Source of the DNA: Chloroflexota bacterium
GTDB lineage: Bacteria; Chloroflexota; Anaerolineae; 4572-78; J111
Assembly: GCA_020049115.1 (NCBI GenBank)
Contig: JAIFLK010000009.1
Coordinates: 1 to 40,855, forward strand
Length of the DNA: 40,855 nt
Direction: 5' to 3'
In this document: one piece after another, positions 1-8,080 of the stretch
Numbering within the stretch: position 1 is the stretch's first letter
Layout: each line of letters begins with the position of its first letter
The notes under the pieces: model-generated
The model's input: the letters and a program-made list of their open reading frames with translations, nothing else
Databases searched by the model: none
Told to the model about the DNA's origin: nothing
Program-made: the position numbers and the translations under genes

Positions 1-657
1 GATGAGATTGCCGCGACCATTTCGCAACAATTACAACCGATTGTGGAAACGATTCAGACGACCACGCAAACCCTGCTCAATGACCAAGCGGCGGATTACG
101 TTATTCAAAAATCGTTACTTTTGAAAATTCAAAGTCAAGTAGATGAATTAGAGAAAATTACGGCGCAACCCATGTCCCTTAGCTCGGAAATACGGCTGGT
201 GGCGCAAGGGTTTTCGCAAGAACCCGTCGCTATTCGTAGTGTTATTAACCATGCGATGCTGGGCTTACAGAGTTTAGCACAACAACAACAGGTCGCCTTG
301 CTGTCTAAATTGCCGACCACCATGCCAATTGTTTTGGGCGACGCGCAACGGTTAGAGCAGGTGATCATGTATCTCATTGGTAATGCCGTGAAACATAGTC
401 GGTTGGGCGGCAAAGTCGTTATCAAAGCCTCCGTGACGGGGGAAGAGATTTTGGTTGAAATTAAAGACTCTGGGCGAGGGATTCCGCCTGAAAAAATAAA
501 GAGTATTTTTGCCCCCACCTTTAAGGATAAAATTACGGGGTCGGGCAGTTTACCCTTTGCTCACCAACTCATCACCGCGCATGGTGGCCGTATTTGGGTC
601 GATAGCCAGCTAGGGCATGGCAGCCGCTTTTGTTTCACTTTACCATTATTACATTAA
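1..657 (+). CDS. Sensor histidine kinase, C-terminal part, degenerate (partial at window edge)
   Basis: The frame is open from base 1, so the gene begins upstream. What is visible is a DHp-like helical stretch followed by a HATPase_c domain. The N-box is clear (YLIGNAVKHS), as is the G1 box (DSGRGIP), and the end of the domain reads AHGGRIWVDSQLGHGSRFCF. Two motifs are off. Where the H-box (S-H-E-L-R-x-P) should lie, the protein reads ISQQLQPIV, so the phospho-accepting His appears replaced by Gln. The G2 lid usually reads GxGLGL but here reads GSGSLPF. The kinase may therefore be a signalling pseudokinase. The input domains lie outside the window. The HATPase call is secure; loss of the His is an alignment inference. 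Confidence 0.85.
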   Translation, partial: DEIAATISQQLQPIVETIQTTTQTLLNDQAADYVIQKSLLLKIQSQVDELEKITAQPMSLSSEIRLVAQGFSQEPVAIRSVINHAMLGLQSLAQQQQVALLSKLPTTMPIVLGDAQRLEQVIMYLIGNAVKHSRLGGKVVIKASVTGEEILVEIKDSGRGIPPEKIKSIFAPTFKDKITGSGSLPFAHQLITAHGGRIWVDSQLGHGSRFCFTLPLLH

Positions 658-665
658 TCACTAGT

Positions 666-841
666 GGAGTCCAAAGCCGTAGGCTTTGACCGATTGCTCA
701 AGCACTTACACAAACACCTCACCCCAACCCTCTCCTACGTAGGAGAGGGAGCAAAGTTTCCCCTCGATGTCGGGGGGATTAAGGGGGGTAGATAGGGTAA
801 TTGCATAAGTCCTAAGCTCAAAGCCTACGGCTTTGGACTCC
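666..841. repeat. Double-hairpin repeat (family A) split by a CTCACCCC-type repeat (family B)
   Basis: The outer arms are inverted: GGAGTCCAAAGCCGTAGGCT at 666 and its complement ending in GGACTCC at 841. Between them (about 699-814) sits a second repeat that opens with ACTTACACAAA, runs through CCTCACCCCAACCCTCTCC and a run of G, and ends near CATAAGTCC. GCTCAA is found on both sides of the inner repeat, while the unsplit copy at 27307 has it once. This looks like insertion with a short target duplication. The right arm reaches past the gap towards the sirtuin start. Confidence 0.8.
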
Positions 842-862
842 GTAAAACTTACGACACCTATC

Positions 863-1675
863 ATGTCACTCGAACAACTTATTCAACAAGCTGCCCAATT
901 AATCCAAGCTACCCAATCCATTGTCGTTATGACGGGCGCGGGAGTTAGCACGCCTTCGGGGATTCCCGATTTTCGCAGCCCTGATTCGGGTTTATGGGAT
1001 AACGCCGACCCTTTATCCGTTGCGTCCATTTATGCGTTTCGGCAAAATCCGCAAAATTTTTATGATTGGGTGCGTCCTTTAGCTCGCCTCCTGTTAGCGG
1101 CTCAACCCAATCCCGCCCATTATGCCCTGGCTGAGTTGGAAACAATGGGTAAAGTGAAAGCAATTATTACTCAAAATATCGATAACTTGCATGGCAAAGC
1201 GGGTTCACAAACGGTGCATGAACTTCACGGCCATTTTCGAGAAGCCACCTGTATTCGCTGTTATCGCACCGAAAATAGTGCCGACATGATGACCAAATTC
1301 TTACAAAATGGGGCAATTCCTCACTGTATCCATTGTGGCGGCGTATTGAAACCTAACGTTATATTGTTTGGCGAGCAACTGCCTGTACGCGAATTTTTGG
1401 CGGCACAAATGGCAATGCGCCAGGCCGATTTAGTGTTGGTCGCGGGGTCATCTTTAGAGGTCGCGCCTGCCTCCGATTTGCCCCAATTGGCCTTAGACAA
1501 TGGCGCAAAACTCATCATGGTCAACTTTCATTCCACCTATTTAGACCCGCAAGCCAACGTCGCAAAACTCATCATGGTCAACTTTCATTCCACCTATTTA
1601 GACCCGCAAGCCAACGTGGTCATTCATGCAGATGTGGCGCAGGTGCTGCCGCAGTTGGTGGCGTTAGTGAAATAA
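863..1675 (+). CDS. NAD-dependent protein deacylase, Sir2 family
   Basis: Sirtuins remove acyl groups from lysines using NAD+, giving nicotinamide and O-acyl-ADP-ribose. The 270-residue protein has the NAD-binding stretch GAGVSTPSGIPDFRS (25-39), TQNIDNLH (103-110), the catalytic His in LHGH (about 122), four zinc Cys (130, 133, 155, 158) and VAGSSLEV (193-200). ATG 863 is chosen because the only upstream in-frame start, TTG 833, lies inside the repeat arm and the sirtuin fold needs nothing before 863. Oddity: residues 215-233 (AKLIMVNFHSTYLDPQANV) are repeated exactly at 234-252, from a 57-bp in-frame tandem duplication. The segment equals the usual INxxxT strand near the NAD site, so folding may be disturbed. 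The family call is firm; activity is uncertain. Confidence 0.93.
   Translation: MSLEQLIQQAAQLIQATQSIVVMTGAGVSTPSGIPDFRSPDSGLWDNADPLSVASIYAFRQNPQNFYDWVRPLARLLLAAQPNPAHYALAELETMGKVKAIITQNIDNLHGKAGSQTVHELHGHFREATCIRCYRTENSADMMTKFLQNGAIPHCIHCGGVLKPNVILFGEQLPVREFLAAQMAMRQADLVLVAGSSLEVAPASDLPQLALDNGAKLIMVNFHSTYLDPQANVAKLIMVNFHSTYLDPQANVVIHADVAQVLPQLVALVK
1504..1617 (+). repeat. 57-bp perfect tandem duplication inside the sirtuin gene
   Basis: Two identical 57-bp units (1504-1560 and 1561-1617) abut. The length is a multiple of three, so 19 residues are doubled without a frameshift. Complete identity, including third codon positions, means the event is recent or is an assembly error. Confidence 0.97.
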
Positions 1676-1677
1676 AC

Positions 1678-1757
1678 GAGAATCCGCTAAGACACGCGAA
1701 AAAATCGGCAGAAAAGGTAAAAACTTAGCTTTTCTTAGCGTACTTCGCGGATTCTGC
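1678..1757. repeat. Imperfect palindrome, 'CGCGAA' type
   Basis: AGAATCCGCTAAGACACGCG on the left pairs with TTAGCGTACTTCGCGGATTC on the right around an A-rich centre. It fills the gap between the sirtuin and Uma2 genes. Similar palindromes built of CGCGAA/TTCGCG words occur near 7205, 11395 and 35034. Confidence 0.7.
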
Positions 1758-1790
1758 TTGAGTGGTTCGCATAAAATTAAGGAGATTAAC

Positions 1791-2378
1791 ATGGCACAGC
1801 TACAAATGGGAACATATTATTACACTCCCGAAGAGTATTTAGCTTTGGAGGACGCGGCGGAATATAAAAGTGAATATGTTCGCGGCCAGATTTTTCCCAG
1901 GTCGGGGGAAAATTTGACTCATAATGAAATAATGGGAAATATTTTGACTTGTTTTCATCTTGCGTTTAAAACGAGTGATTGTGATGTTTATGGCAGTCAA
2001 GTTAAAGTATTTGTTAGTGCTAATGATGCGTTTCTTTATCCTGATGTAATGGTATTGTGTGGGCAGCCAGAGTTTTTTAAGGAGCGTCGTGACACTATCT
2101 GTAACCCAATTTTAGTGGTTGAGGTGCTATCTGAATCTATTCGTGACTATAACGGCTATAATCAATTTGAACTCTATCGAGGTGTGGAGATTTTGCAAGA
2201 TTATTTATTGGTTGACCAACATCAAATACAAGTACAACATTACCATAAGTTAGAAGAAAATCGCTGGTTATTGACCATTTTTACGCAATTAGAATCGGTC
2301 ATTGATTTACCCTCAGTAGATATAACCTTGCCCTTGAGCGAAATTTATCATAAAGTAAAGTTCCCTAATGCCGAGTAA
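1791..2378 (+). CDS. Uma2 family restriction-endonuclease-fold protein
   Basis: This 195-residue protein has the Uma2 (DUF820) layout: an N-terminal YTPEEYLALEDAAEYKSEYV segment, a central H-N-E-I-M-G-N region, and PD-(D/E)XK-like residues in YPDVMVL and ILVVEVLSES. Uma2 genes are common as multicopy families in cyanobacteria and Chloroflexi, and their function is not established. ATG 1791 is chosen because AAGGAG lies 6 bases upstream; the in-frame TTG at 1758 falls in the preceding palindrome. The stop TAA abuts the next gene, dus, with 3 bases between, so the two may be co-transcribed. Confidence 0.9.
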   Translation: MAQLQMGTYYYTPEEYLALEDAAEYKSEYVRGQIFPRSGENLTHNEIMGNILTCFHLAFKTSDCDVYGSQVKVFVSANDAFLYPDVMVLCGQPEFFKERRDTICNPILVVEVLSESIRDYNGYNQFELYRGVEILQDYLLVDQHQIQVQHYHKLEENRWLLTIFTQLESVIDLPSVDITLPLSEIYHKVKFPNAE

Positions 2379-2381
2379 TGA

Positions 2382-3380
2382 TTGATTCGACATATTCCCG
2401 TCTATGGCGACTTGATTCTCTCGCCGATGGCGGGCTTTTCCGATAAACCCTATCGGGCGATTTGCCGCGAGTATGGCTCGGCCATGAGTTATACTGAGTT
2501 TGTTTCGATTGATGGCATTTTGCATGGCAATGACGCGACCCGTAAAATGTTGGATTTTGACCCTAATGAAACGCCGATGGTCTTTCAAATTTTCGGCAGT
2601 GATGAGGATAAATTTGAGGAAGCGGCGCGTTGCATTGAGCAACTCGGCCCTGATATTATTGATATTAACATGGGCTGTTCGGTGGATAAAATCTCTGGGC
2701 GTGGGGCGGGGGCGGCTTTATTACGAGAACCTGCGAAAATTGGCCGCATTTTCAACCGCCTCAGCCGCGTGTTGTCCGTTCCCGTTACGGGCAAAATTCG
2801 GCTGGGTTGGGATGAGCAGTCGTTGAATCATGTGGAAGTGGCGAAAATTATGGAAGATAACGGCGCAGCCTTGATTGCGGTGCATGGGCGTACCAAACGG
2901 CAAGCCTATAATGGCGTGGCAAATTGGGACGCCATTGCGGAGGTGAAACAGGCCGTTAAAATCCCTGTTATTGGCAATGGCGATGTGCAAACGGTGGCGG
3001 ACATTGCCTACATTAAGGAACATACGAAGTGTGACGCGGTGATGATTGCCCGCGCCGCCATTGGCAACCCCTGGATTTTCCAAAGAAAAGACATTCATGA
3101 GGTGACGATGGCCGAAAAAGCGAGCTTAATTTATCGCCATTTAGAGGCTATGTTACAGTTTTATGGCTGGGAGCGTGGGATTGTGTTATTTCGTAAGCAT
3201 GTGGTCAAATATGTGCGCGGCTTGGCGCACATCAACAAAGTGAAACAACGCTTGATTACCTCCACGCGCCCCGAAGAATTTGTGGCTTTAATGCAAGAAT
3301 ATGAAAGTGAAGTTAGTGACCATATCACCCAATCTGATTGGACAGAATCATTACAATGTGGAATTTCACCGTTAAATTAA
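2382..3380 (+). CDS. dus: tRNA-dihydrouridine synthase family protein
   Basis: Dus enzymes reduce specific uridines in tRNA to dihydrouridine using FMN and NAD(P)H. The 332-residue TIM barrel shows the opening SPMAGFSDKPYR, the catalytic Cys in DINMGCSVDK, GRGAGAALL, VTGKIRLGW, AVHGRTKRQAYNG, IPVIGNGDV and MIARAAIGNPWIF. The substrate position (DusA/B/C) cannot be told. Start: a TGA lies directly before TTG 2382 in this frame, so TTG 2382 is the earliest start and the only one that keeps the first beta strand. The next ATG (2427) would begin inside SPMAG. An ATG overlapping the uma2 stop (TAATG, 2376-2380) is in another frame. Confidence 0.92.
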   Translation: MIRHIPVYGDLILSPMAGFSDKPYRAICREYGSAMSYTEFVSIDGILHGNDATRKMLDFDPNETPMVFQIFGSDEDKFEEAARCIEQLGPDIIDINMGCSVDKISGRGAGAALLREPAKIGRIFNRLSRVLSVPVTGKIRLGWDEQSLNHVEVAKIMEDNGAALIAVHGRTKRQAYNGVANWDAIAEVKQAVKIPVIGNGDVQTVADIAYIKEHTKCDAVMIARAAIGNPWIFQRKDIHEVTMAEKASLIYRHLEAMLQFYGWERGIVLFRKHVVKYVRGLAHINKVKQRLITSTRPEEFVALMQEYESEVSDHITQSDWTESLQCGISPLN

Positions 3381-3397
3381 TAATGGAGTTAAAAACT

Positions 3398-4837
3398 ATG
3401 AATGAAGTTACATTACAACAAAAACTAACGACTTTAACTAATTATCCCCACTTATCGGCTGAAACAGTAACCCGTTTTGGCGAAATATTACGCTCATTAG
3501 GTGATTGGGATTTGAGGCAACTGAACCCCTTAACCTTTGCTGACTACTATGGTTTTGAACGGTCAGAATTGATTGACCTGTGTATTCATGGGGTTAAAGT
3601 GGGCCTATTTGATTTTGTGTGGAACATGATTTGTCCCCATTGTGGTGGCGTAGAATATAGTTTTGGCTCGGTCAATGACTTCACGGGCAGCCACTTTTTA
3701 TGCACCTTATGTCGAGTCAACGCGCCGAGCAATTTAGATGACCAGGTGGAAGTGGCCTTTGTCATTAATCCAAGTATCAAAAAATTACAAATTAATCCCT
3801 TTGCCGATGTTGAAAGTTATTTACGCTATTTCTTTTCCGCCAATTTAGTGCGCTCCGAGCCGCATCAAGCCTATTTCATCCAATCCATTCGTTATTTTCA
3901 ATCTATTCAGCCTGATGCCGAAATTGAAATGTCCTTTGAATTGACTGATAGCCACCTCTTGCGGTTAATTACTTTAACCTTGCATCATACCGTAACATTT
4001 TTGCCATCAGGCGCGCCGACCCAAGAACCGCAATTTGTGACGGTAGATTTACTGCCAACGGGTTTTTCTACCACCAGTGTTTCATTATCCCCTGGCCCCG
4101 TAATAGTCAAAGTGCGAAACTTGCGCTTTTCTCCCGTTGATATTATGTTGAGTGAATTAGATTTAGCCGAAATGCATGATATTGTAAGAAAATACCCCGC
4201 CACATGGCTGCCCATGTTCACGGGTAAAATGTTATTAAACACCCAAAGTTTCCGCGACCTCTTCCAAATGCAGAACCTCAAAGCTGACCTCAAACTTAAC
4301 ATTCGTAGTTTAACGTTATTATTTACCGACTTAAAAGGCTCAACTGATTTATATGATAGCACTGGTGATGCCTTTGCTTACAATTTAATTCAAGAGCATT
4401 TCCAAATTTTAAGCGAAGCAGTTCATCATAATTCGGGCGCGATTGTTAAGACCATGGGCGACGCAGTCATGGCAACTTTTTCCTCGCCGAGAGAGGGGAT
4501 TCAAGCGGCCACTGAAATGATGCAAGGGATTCAAGCCTTTAACCATCGGATTAAATCTGACGGCCATGCCTTGGGGCTAAAAATTGGGGTGCATGAGGGC
4601 GCAGCCTTAGTGGTGAATGCCAATGACCGCCTTGATTATTTTGGGCAAACAGTCAATGTTGCGGCGCGGGTGCAAGGTTTAGCCAAAGCCGATGAAATTT
4701 GGGTCACACAACCCGTTTTCCAGTCCGACCAAGTCAACCAAATCTTACAGCAAGCGGGCTATCAATCTGAGGAACATTCCGTGGCCTTAAAAGGCGTGAG
4801 CCAAGCCGCCACCGTTTATCGGCTGCACCAAATTTAA
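3398..4837 (+). CDS. Adenylate cyclase with DUF5939-like N-terminal domain
   Basis: The 479-residue protein likely makes cAMP from ATP. The C-terminal class III cyclase domain (about 303-478) has metal Asp311 (FTDLKGST) and Asp355 (KTMGDAVMATF), adenine-selecting Lys351 and an Asp in RLDYFGQ, and transition-state Asn420 and Arg424 (VNVAAR), so all catalytic residues are present. The N-terminal half resembles the DUF5939 region seen in some bacterial cyclases and holds a zinc ribbon, C79-x2-C82 and C102-x2-C105. No membrane segment is seen, so it is cytoplasmic. ATG 3398 is preferred for the GGAG 9 bases before it. The longer frame from 3338 would overlap dus. What activates it is unknown. Confidence 0.9.
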   Translation: MNEVTLQQKLTTLTNYPHLSAETVTRFGEILRSLGDWDLRQLNPLTFADYYGFERSELIDLCIHGVKVGLFDFVWNMICPHCGGVEYSFGSVNDFTGSHFLCTLCRVNAPSNLDDQVEVAFVINPSIKKLQINPFADVESYLRYFFSANLVRSEPHQAYFIQSIRYFQSIQPDAEIEMSFELTDSHLLRLITLTLHHTVTFLPSGAPTQEPQFVTVDLLPTGFSTTSVSLSPGPVIVKVRNLRFSPVDIMLSELDLAEMHDIVRKYPATWLPMFTGKMLLNTQSFRDLFQMQNLKADLKLNIRSLTLLFTDLKGSTDLYDSTGDAFAYNLIQEHFQILSEAVHHNSGAIVKTMGDAVMATFSSPREGIQAATEMMQGIQAFNHRIKSDGHALGLKIGVHEGAALVVNANDRLDYFGQTVNVAARVQGLAKADEIWVTQPVFQSDQVNQILQQAGYQSEEHSVALKGVSQAATVYRLHQI

Positions 4838-4852
4838 TAATTTGTGATTTTA

Positions 4853-4885
4853 AGACCTGCAAGGTTCCCAAAACCTTGTAGGTCT
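4853..4885. repeat. Simple hairpin repeat (family F, AGACCTGCAAGGTT form)
   Basis: AGACCTGCAAGGTT and AACCTTGTAGGTCT pair around CCCAA. Related hairpins with changed but still pairing arms are at 10017, 10667, 25132, 25180 and 33961. There is no T-run after it, so it is not a classic terminator. Confidence 0.75.
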
Positions 4886-4913
4886 ATTAGCAAAAGTCTC
4901 CCTGAACCCCTCC

Positions 4914-6389
4914 ATGCGCCTGAAAACCCTTACCCCCAACCTGCTCCTCATTTTACTCGCCCTTATCACCACCGCGTTATATGGCTTTATGTTTTCTATT
5001 CCCTTTCCCCTTGACCGTTTTTATAACACCATTCCGCCCGTTGATTACGCTAAACTTACGCACCGTTCCCTTAACGGGTCGCTCATTTATTTTCTGGGAA
5101 TAACCGCCACTTTCGGCCTTTATCTCGGCGCGCTCAAAGTGGTTTGGCCTAAAAAAATAATCTCTCCCTGGGTCATTGGACTTACAGCGGCCATGTTGGT
5201 CAGCAGCCTTATTTTATCCTATCCCGTCACCGCCATTGATATATTTGTTTATGCCCTGCACTCGCGCGCTTGGGCGTTATATGGCCTTAATCCTCTCGCC
5301 TCGCCCTCCAACATGATGCCCGACACTGACCCCTGGCGCGGCCTCGCGGGGGAGTGGGGTAAAGTGGCTGCGCCTTATGGTACGGTCTGGGAGGGGCTGT
5401 CCTTGCTTACGTTTTATATCAGTGGCGGCGGATTTTTGAGCCAACTTCTGGCCTTAAAAGGGCTGGTCATTACGGCTTATTTTGGCTGCCTCTGGCTGAT
5501 TTATCTCATTTTGCAACGTCATCAACCCGATTGGGTGGCCGTTGGCATGGTCGCTTTCGCTTGGAATCCGTTGGTTTTATTGGAAACCGCCCAAAATGGA
5601 CACAATGACCTCGTAATGAGTTTCTTTTTATTACTAGCTGTCTACACCAGTTATCTGGCCGATAAATCCAACCGCCGCCGATTTATCTGGCTCACTTGTA
5701 TCGCCTTAGCCCTCTCCATTTTGGTCAAATTCATCACCTTATTAGTTGTCCCATTTTTCCTTTTCAGCCTCACCCATCGAGTGCGCTCTAAAATGGTTCG
5801 CTTAGGCAATATGTTAGGTTATGGCAGTGTCATAATCCTTATTGTTATTATTGCCCTAGCCCCAATATGGCCTGGTTGGGCAAATTGGGCAGTTTTGCGG
5901 CCAAGTGGACAAGGCGGTTACTCCTTGATAGGGGTGTTGGTTTTGAGCCTGAAAGTTGCCTTTGGAGGCAATCAACCGTTTGATGTGACTCGTTGGTTAA
6001 TCAACCCTCTTTTTATCGTCATTTACCTTTATCAACTAGCCCGCGCCCTCAAACCCAACCCTGCGCCCTGGTTATTAACCATAACGTTATCTTTCCAAAC
6101 GTTATTTTGGTATGTATTACTGGTCATCCCGATATTTCATGCCTGGTATTTACTCTGGTTTTTACCGTTAATGCCCTTATTATTGCCCCACTCGGCTTCA
6201 TTGAAAGCAACCGTTATTTTTTCCTTCACCGCAACGTTAGTTATTCCTTTTTTTGAGGCATGGCGGGCCTGGTTTCCTGATATATTTAGTAGTTATTTAT
6301 TATTAATTCGTCTCATCGCGCTCTTTTGCCTCATTGGGCTACCCGCCCTGGCTTTAATTCGCCGAGGCCGTCAATATGAGCTAAAATAA
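4914..6389 (+). CDS. GT-C membrane glycosyltransferase, MptA/MptB or GT87-like
   Basis: This 491-residue integral membrane protein has about 11-13 hydrophobic helices, and no signal other than the first helix. Family marks are the acidic loop motif DIFVYALHSRAWALYGLNP (about 110-128), the following Trp/Pro-rich loop ending in PYGTVWEGLS, and WNPLVLLETAQNGHNDLVM. Together these are typical of polyprenol-phosphate-sugar dependent GT-C enzymes that add sugars on the outer face of the membrane. Acceptor and sugar cannot be told. It stands alone between two repeats, so no operon partner is evident. ATG 4914 precedes the first transmembrane helix directly. Confidence 0.8.
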   Translation: MRLKTLTPNLLLILLALITTALYGFMFSIPFPLDRFYNTIPPVDYAKLTHRSLNGSLIYFLGITATFGLYLGALKVVWPKKIISPWVIGLTAAMLVSSLILSYPVTAIDIFVYALHSRAWALYGLNPLASPSNMMPDTDPWRGLAGEWGKVAAPYGTVWEGLSLLTFYISGGGFLSQLLALKGLVITAYFGCLWLIYLILQRHQPDWVAVGMVAFAWNPLVLLETAQNGHNDLVMSFFLLLAVYTSYLADKSNRRRFIWLTCIALALSILVKFITLLVVPFFLFSLTHRVRSKMVRLGNMLGYGSVIILIVIIALAPIWPGWANWAVLRPSGQGGYSLIGVLVLSLKVAFGGNQPFDVTRWLINPLFIVIYLYQLARALKPNPAPWLLTITLSFQTLFWYVLLVIPIFHAWYLLWFLPLMPLLLPHSASLKATVIFSFTATLVIPFFEAWRAWFPDIFSSYLLLIRLIALFCLIGLPALALIRRGRQYELK

Positions 6390-6397
6390 TGGAATGA

Positions 6398-6516
6398 GAA
6401 ATGAGAATTAGGAATTAAGAATTAGAACGTAGAAAATATTAGTTAAGAACTAGAATTTAATTCCTAATTCCTAATTCCTAATTCCTAATTCCTAATTCCT
6501 AATTCCTAATTCTAAT
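6398..6516. repeat. Heptanucleotide tandem repeat (TAATTCC)n with inverted partner
   Basis: Seven perfect TAATTCC units (6458-6506) and a changed eighth follow a short inverse stretch (GAATTAGGAATTAAGAATTAG). The whole can fold as a long AT-rich hairpin. A related short version is found at 18436-18505. Such heptamer arrays are known from cyanobacteria and other large-genome filamentous bacteria and vary in copy number. Confidence 0.92.
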
Positions 6517-6529
6517 TGAGAAAAACAAC

Positions 6530-7200
6530 ATGATGAAAACAATTGCTGTAATTGGTGGTACAGGGAATGAAGGGCCAGGCTTGGCGCGGTTATGGGCTAA
6601 GTCGGGACAATATAAAGTGATTCTTGGCTCACGTCAAGCCGATAAAGCGGTGCGCGTAGCCAATGAATTGAATGAACAATTAGGAGCTAATTTGCTAGAA
6701 GGCATGGCAAATGAAGACGCGGCGCAGGCGGCGGAGATTTGCATTTTGACCGTGCCTTATAGCGCGCAAGGGGCAACCTTAACGGGCTTGAAAGATTTAC
6801 TGCAAGGCAAAATATTAATAGATGTGACAGTTCCGCTTAAGCCGCCCAAAGTGTCAACGGTCAATGTTCCCGCAGGTGGCTCGGCGGGGCAAGAGGCGCA
6901 GGCCATTTTGGGTGAGGGCGTGCGGGTCGTGGCGTGCGGGTCGTCTCCGCTTTCCAAAATGTTAGCGCGACCCATTTAGCGGAGGGGCATGACCATATTG
7001 AGTGTGACGTTTTGGTTTGTGGCGATGATAAAGCGGCCAAAGCCGAAGCCATTGCCCTAGCCGAAGCGGCGGGCATGCGCGGGATTGACGCGGGGCCATT
7101 GCAAAATGCGGTGGTGGTGGAGGGGCTAACCTCGTTGCTCATTGGTATCAATATCCGCCATAAAGTGAAAGGTGCGGGGATTAAAATTACGGGGATTTAA
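6530..7200 (+). pseudogene. npdG: F420:NADPH oxidoreductase (NpdG/Fno), frameshifted by a 14-bp duplication
   Basis: The enzyme passes hydride between NADPH and coenzyme F420. The N-terminal part has the dinucleotide-binding opening MMKTIAVIGGTGNEGPGLAR. The family core follows: GSRQADKA, ILTVPYSAQ, ILIDVTVPLKPPK. At 6917-6944 the 14-bp unit GGCGTGCGGGTCGT occurs twice. Past it the frame ends at 6979, and the rest of the protein (SAFQNVSATHLAEGHDHIECD to the end, 7200) lies in another frame. Removing one unit gives a continuous 218-residue protein, the normal family length. The gene is thus either newly broken or misassembled. It lies upstream of cofE on the same strand, consistent with an F420 gene block. 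Confidence 0.9.
6917..6944 (+). repeat. 14-bp perfect tandem duplication causing a frameshift
   Basis: GGCGTGCGGGTCGT is present at 6917-6930 and again at 6931-6944. Because 14 is not a multiple of three, the second unit shifts the npdG frame; deleting either copy restores it. Confidence 0.97.
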
Positions 7201-7204
7201 GCTA

Positions 7205-7283
7205 AAATTTTTGCCGCGAATTACACGAATTATGCAAATTAAAACAAATCAATTCGTATAATTTGTGTAATTCGTGGCAAAAG
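7205..7283. repeat. Palindrome between npdG and cofE
   Basis: TTGCCGCGAATTACACGAAT on the left pairs with ATTTGTGTAATTCGTGGCAA on the right across an A-rich centre. It overlaps the upstream alternative TTG start of cofE, which argues for the later ATG. Confidence 0.75.
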
Positions 7284-7313
7284 CAGTTTATTTGCCTAAT
7301 CTCTTTATTCACT

Positions 7314-8078
7314 ATGCCTCAATCCGTTCAACTCATTCCCATTACAGGGCTGCCGCTGATTTCGCCTGGCGATGACTTAAGCCAATTGTTAGTTCATGCG
7401 TTAGCTGAACTCAATTTAACTTTATTCAGCAAAGATATTTTGGTTATTTCGCAAAAAATTGTCTCTAAAGCGGAGGGCTGTTTTGTCAATTTAGCCGAGC
7501 TAACACCCTCCGTGAAAGCCTATGAATTAGCAAACGTTACAGGTAAATCTGCGGCCCATGTCGAGGCGATATTACAAGATAGTGTCGCCATTATTCGGGC
7601 GCGCCGCGATTTACTGATTGTTGAGCATCGGCTAGGCTTTATCAGTGCTAATGGTGGGCTTGACCATTCCAATGTCGGTCATGACCCTAACCTGTTATTA
7701 CGTTTACCTGATAACCCTGACGCATCGGCTAAGGCCATGCGCCAAAAATTACAACAGCTAACGGGGGCTAATCCGCCCATTTTAATCATTGATAGTCATG
7801 GTCGGGCTTGGCGCAAAGGCACAGTGGGCGTGGTCATTGGCTTGAGTGGCCTCGCCCCCGTGCAAAATTTGCGCGGCACGCCAGATTTATTTGGCGAATT
7901 GTTACAGCATACGGAGGTCGGCTTTACTGACCAAATCGCGGCGGCGGCCTCCATGCTCATGGGGCAGGCAGCGGAGGCTTGCCCCATCGTCTTAGTGCGT
8001 GGCCTACCCTTTGAGTTTGATGAGCAAGCCACCGCCGCCGAAGTGATGCGCCCTAGAGAGACAGATGTGTTTCGTTAG
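7314..8078 (+). CDS. cofE: Coenzyme F420-0:L-glutamate ligase
   Basis: CofE (the N-terminal half of mycobacterial FbiB) adds gamma-linked glutamates to F420-0 with GTP. The 254-residue protein fits the family length and shows ISQKIVSKAEG, SVAIIRARRDLLIVEHRLG, the ANGGLDHSNVG stretch, LIIDSHGRAWRKGTVGV and QIAAAASMLMGQAAE. ATG 7314 is used; the earlier TTG at 7263 lies in the palindrome and adds residues not seen in the family. It follows npdG on the same strand, and an FbiB-C-like nitroreductase lies 2 kb downstream, so the three look like a dispersed F420 cluster. Confidence 0.92.
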   Translation: MPQSVQLIPITGLPLISPGDDLSQLLVHALAELNLTLFSKDILVISQKIVSKAEGCFVNLAELTPSVKAYELANVTGKSAAHVEAILQDSVAIIRARRDLLIVEHRLGFISANGGLDHSNVGHDPNLLLRLPDNPDASAKAMRQKLQQLTGANPPILIIDSHGRAWRKGTVGVVIGLSGLAPVQNLRGTPDLFGELLQHTEVGFTDQIAAAASMLMGQAAEACPIVLVRGLPFEFDEQATAAEVMRPRETDVFR

Positions 8079-8080
8079 AG

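Noticed and set aside
833-862. Upstream TTG start for the sirtuin
   Set aside because: It lies in the inverted repeat arm, and the ten extra residues are not part of the fold.
4853-4885. Rho-independent terminator after the adenylate cyclase
   Set aside because: The hairpin has no following T-run, and the same element is found before start codons elsewhere.
6458-6506. Possible CRISPR or origin iterons
   Set aside because: Seven-base units without spacers; there is no dnaA, rep gene or DnaA box nearby. It matches known heptamer repeats.
6911-6979. Programmed frameshift in npdG
   Set aside because: No slippery heptamer with a matching outcome is seen; the exact 14-bp duplication explains the shift fully.
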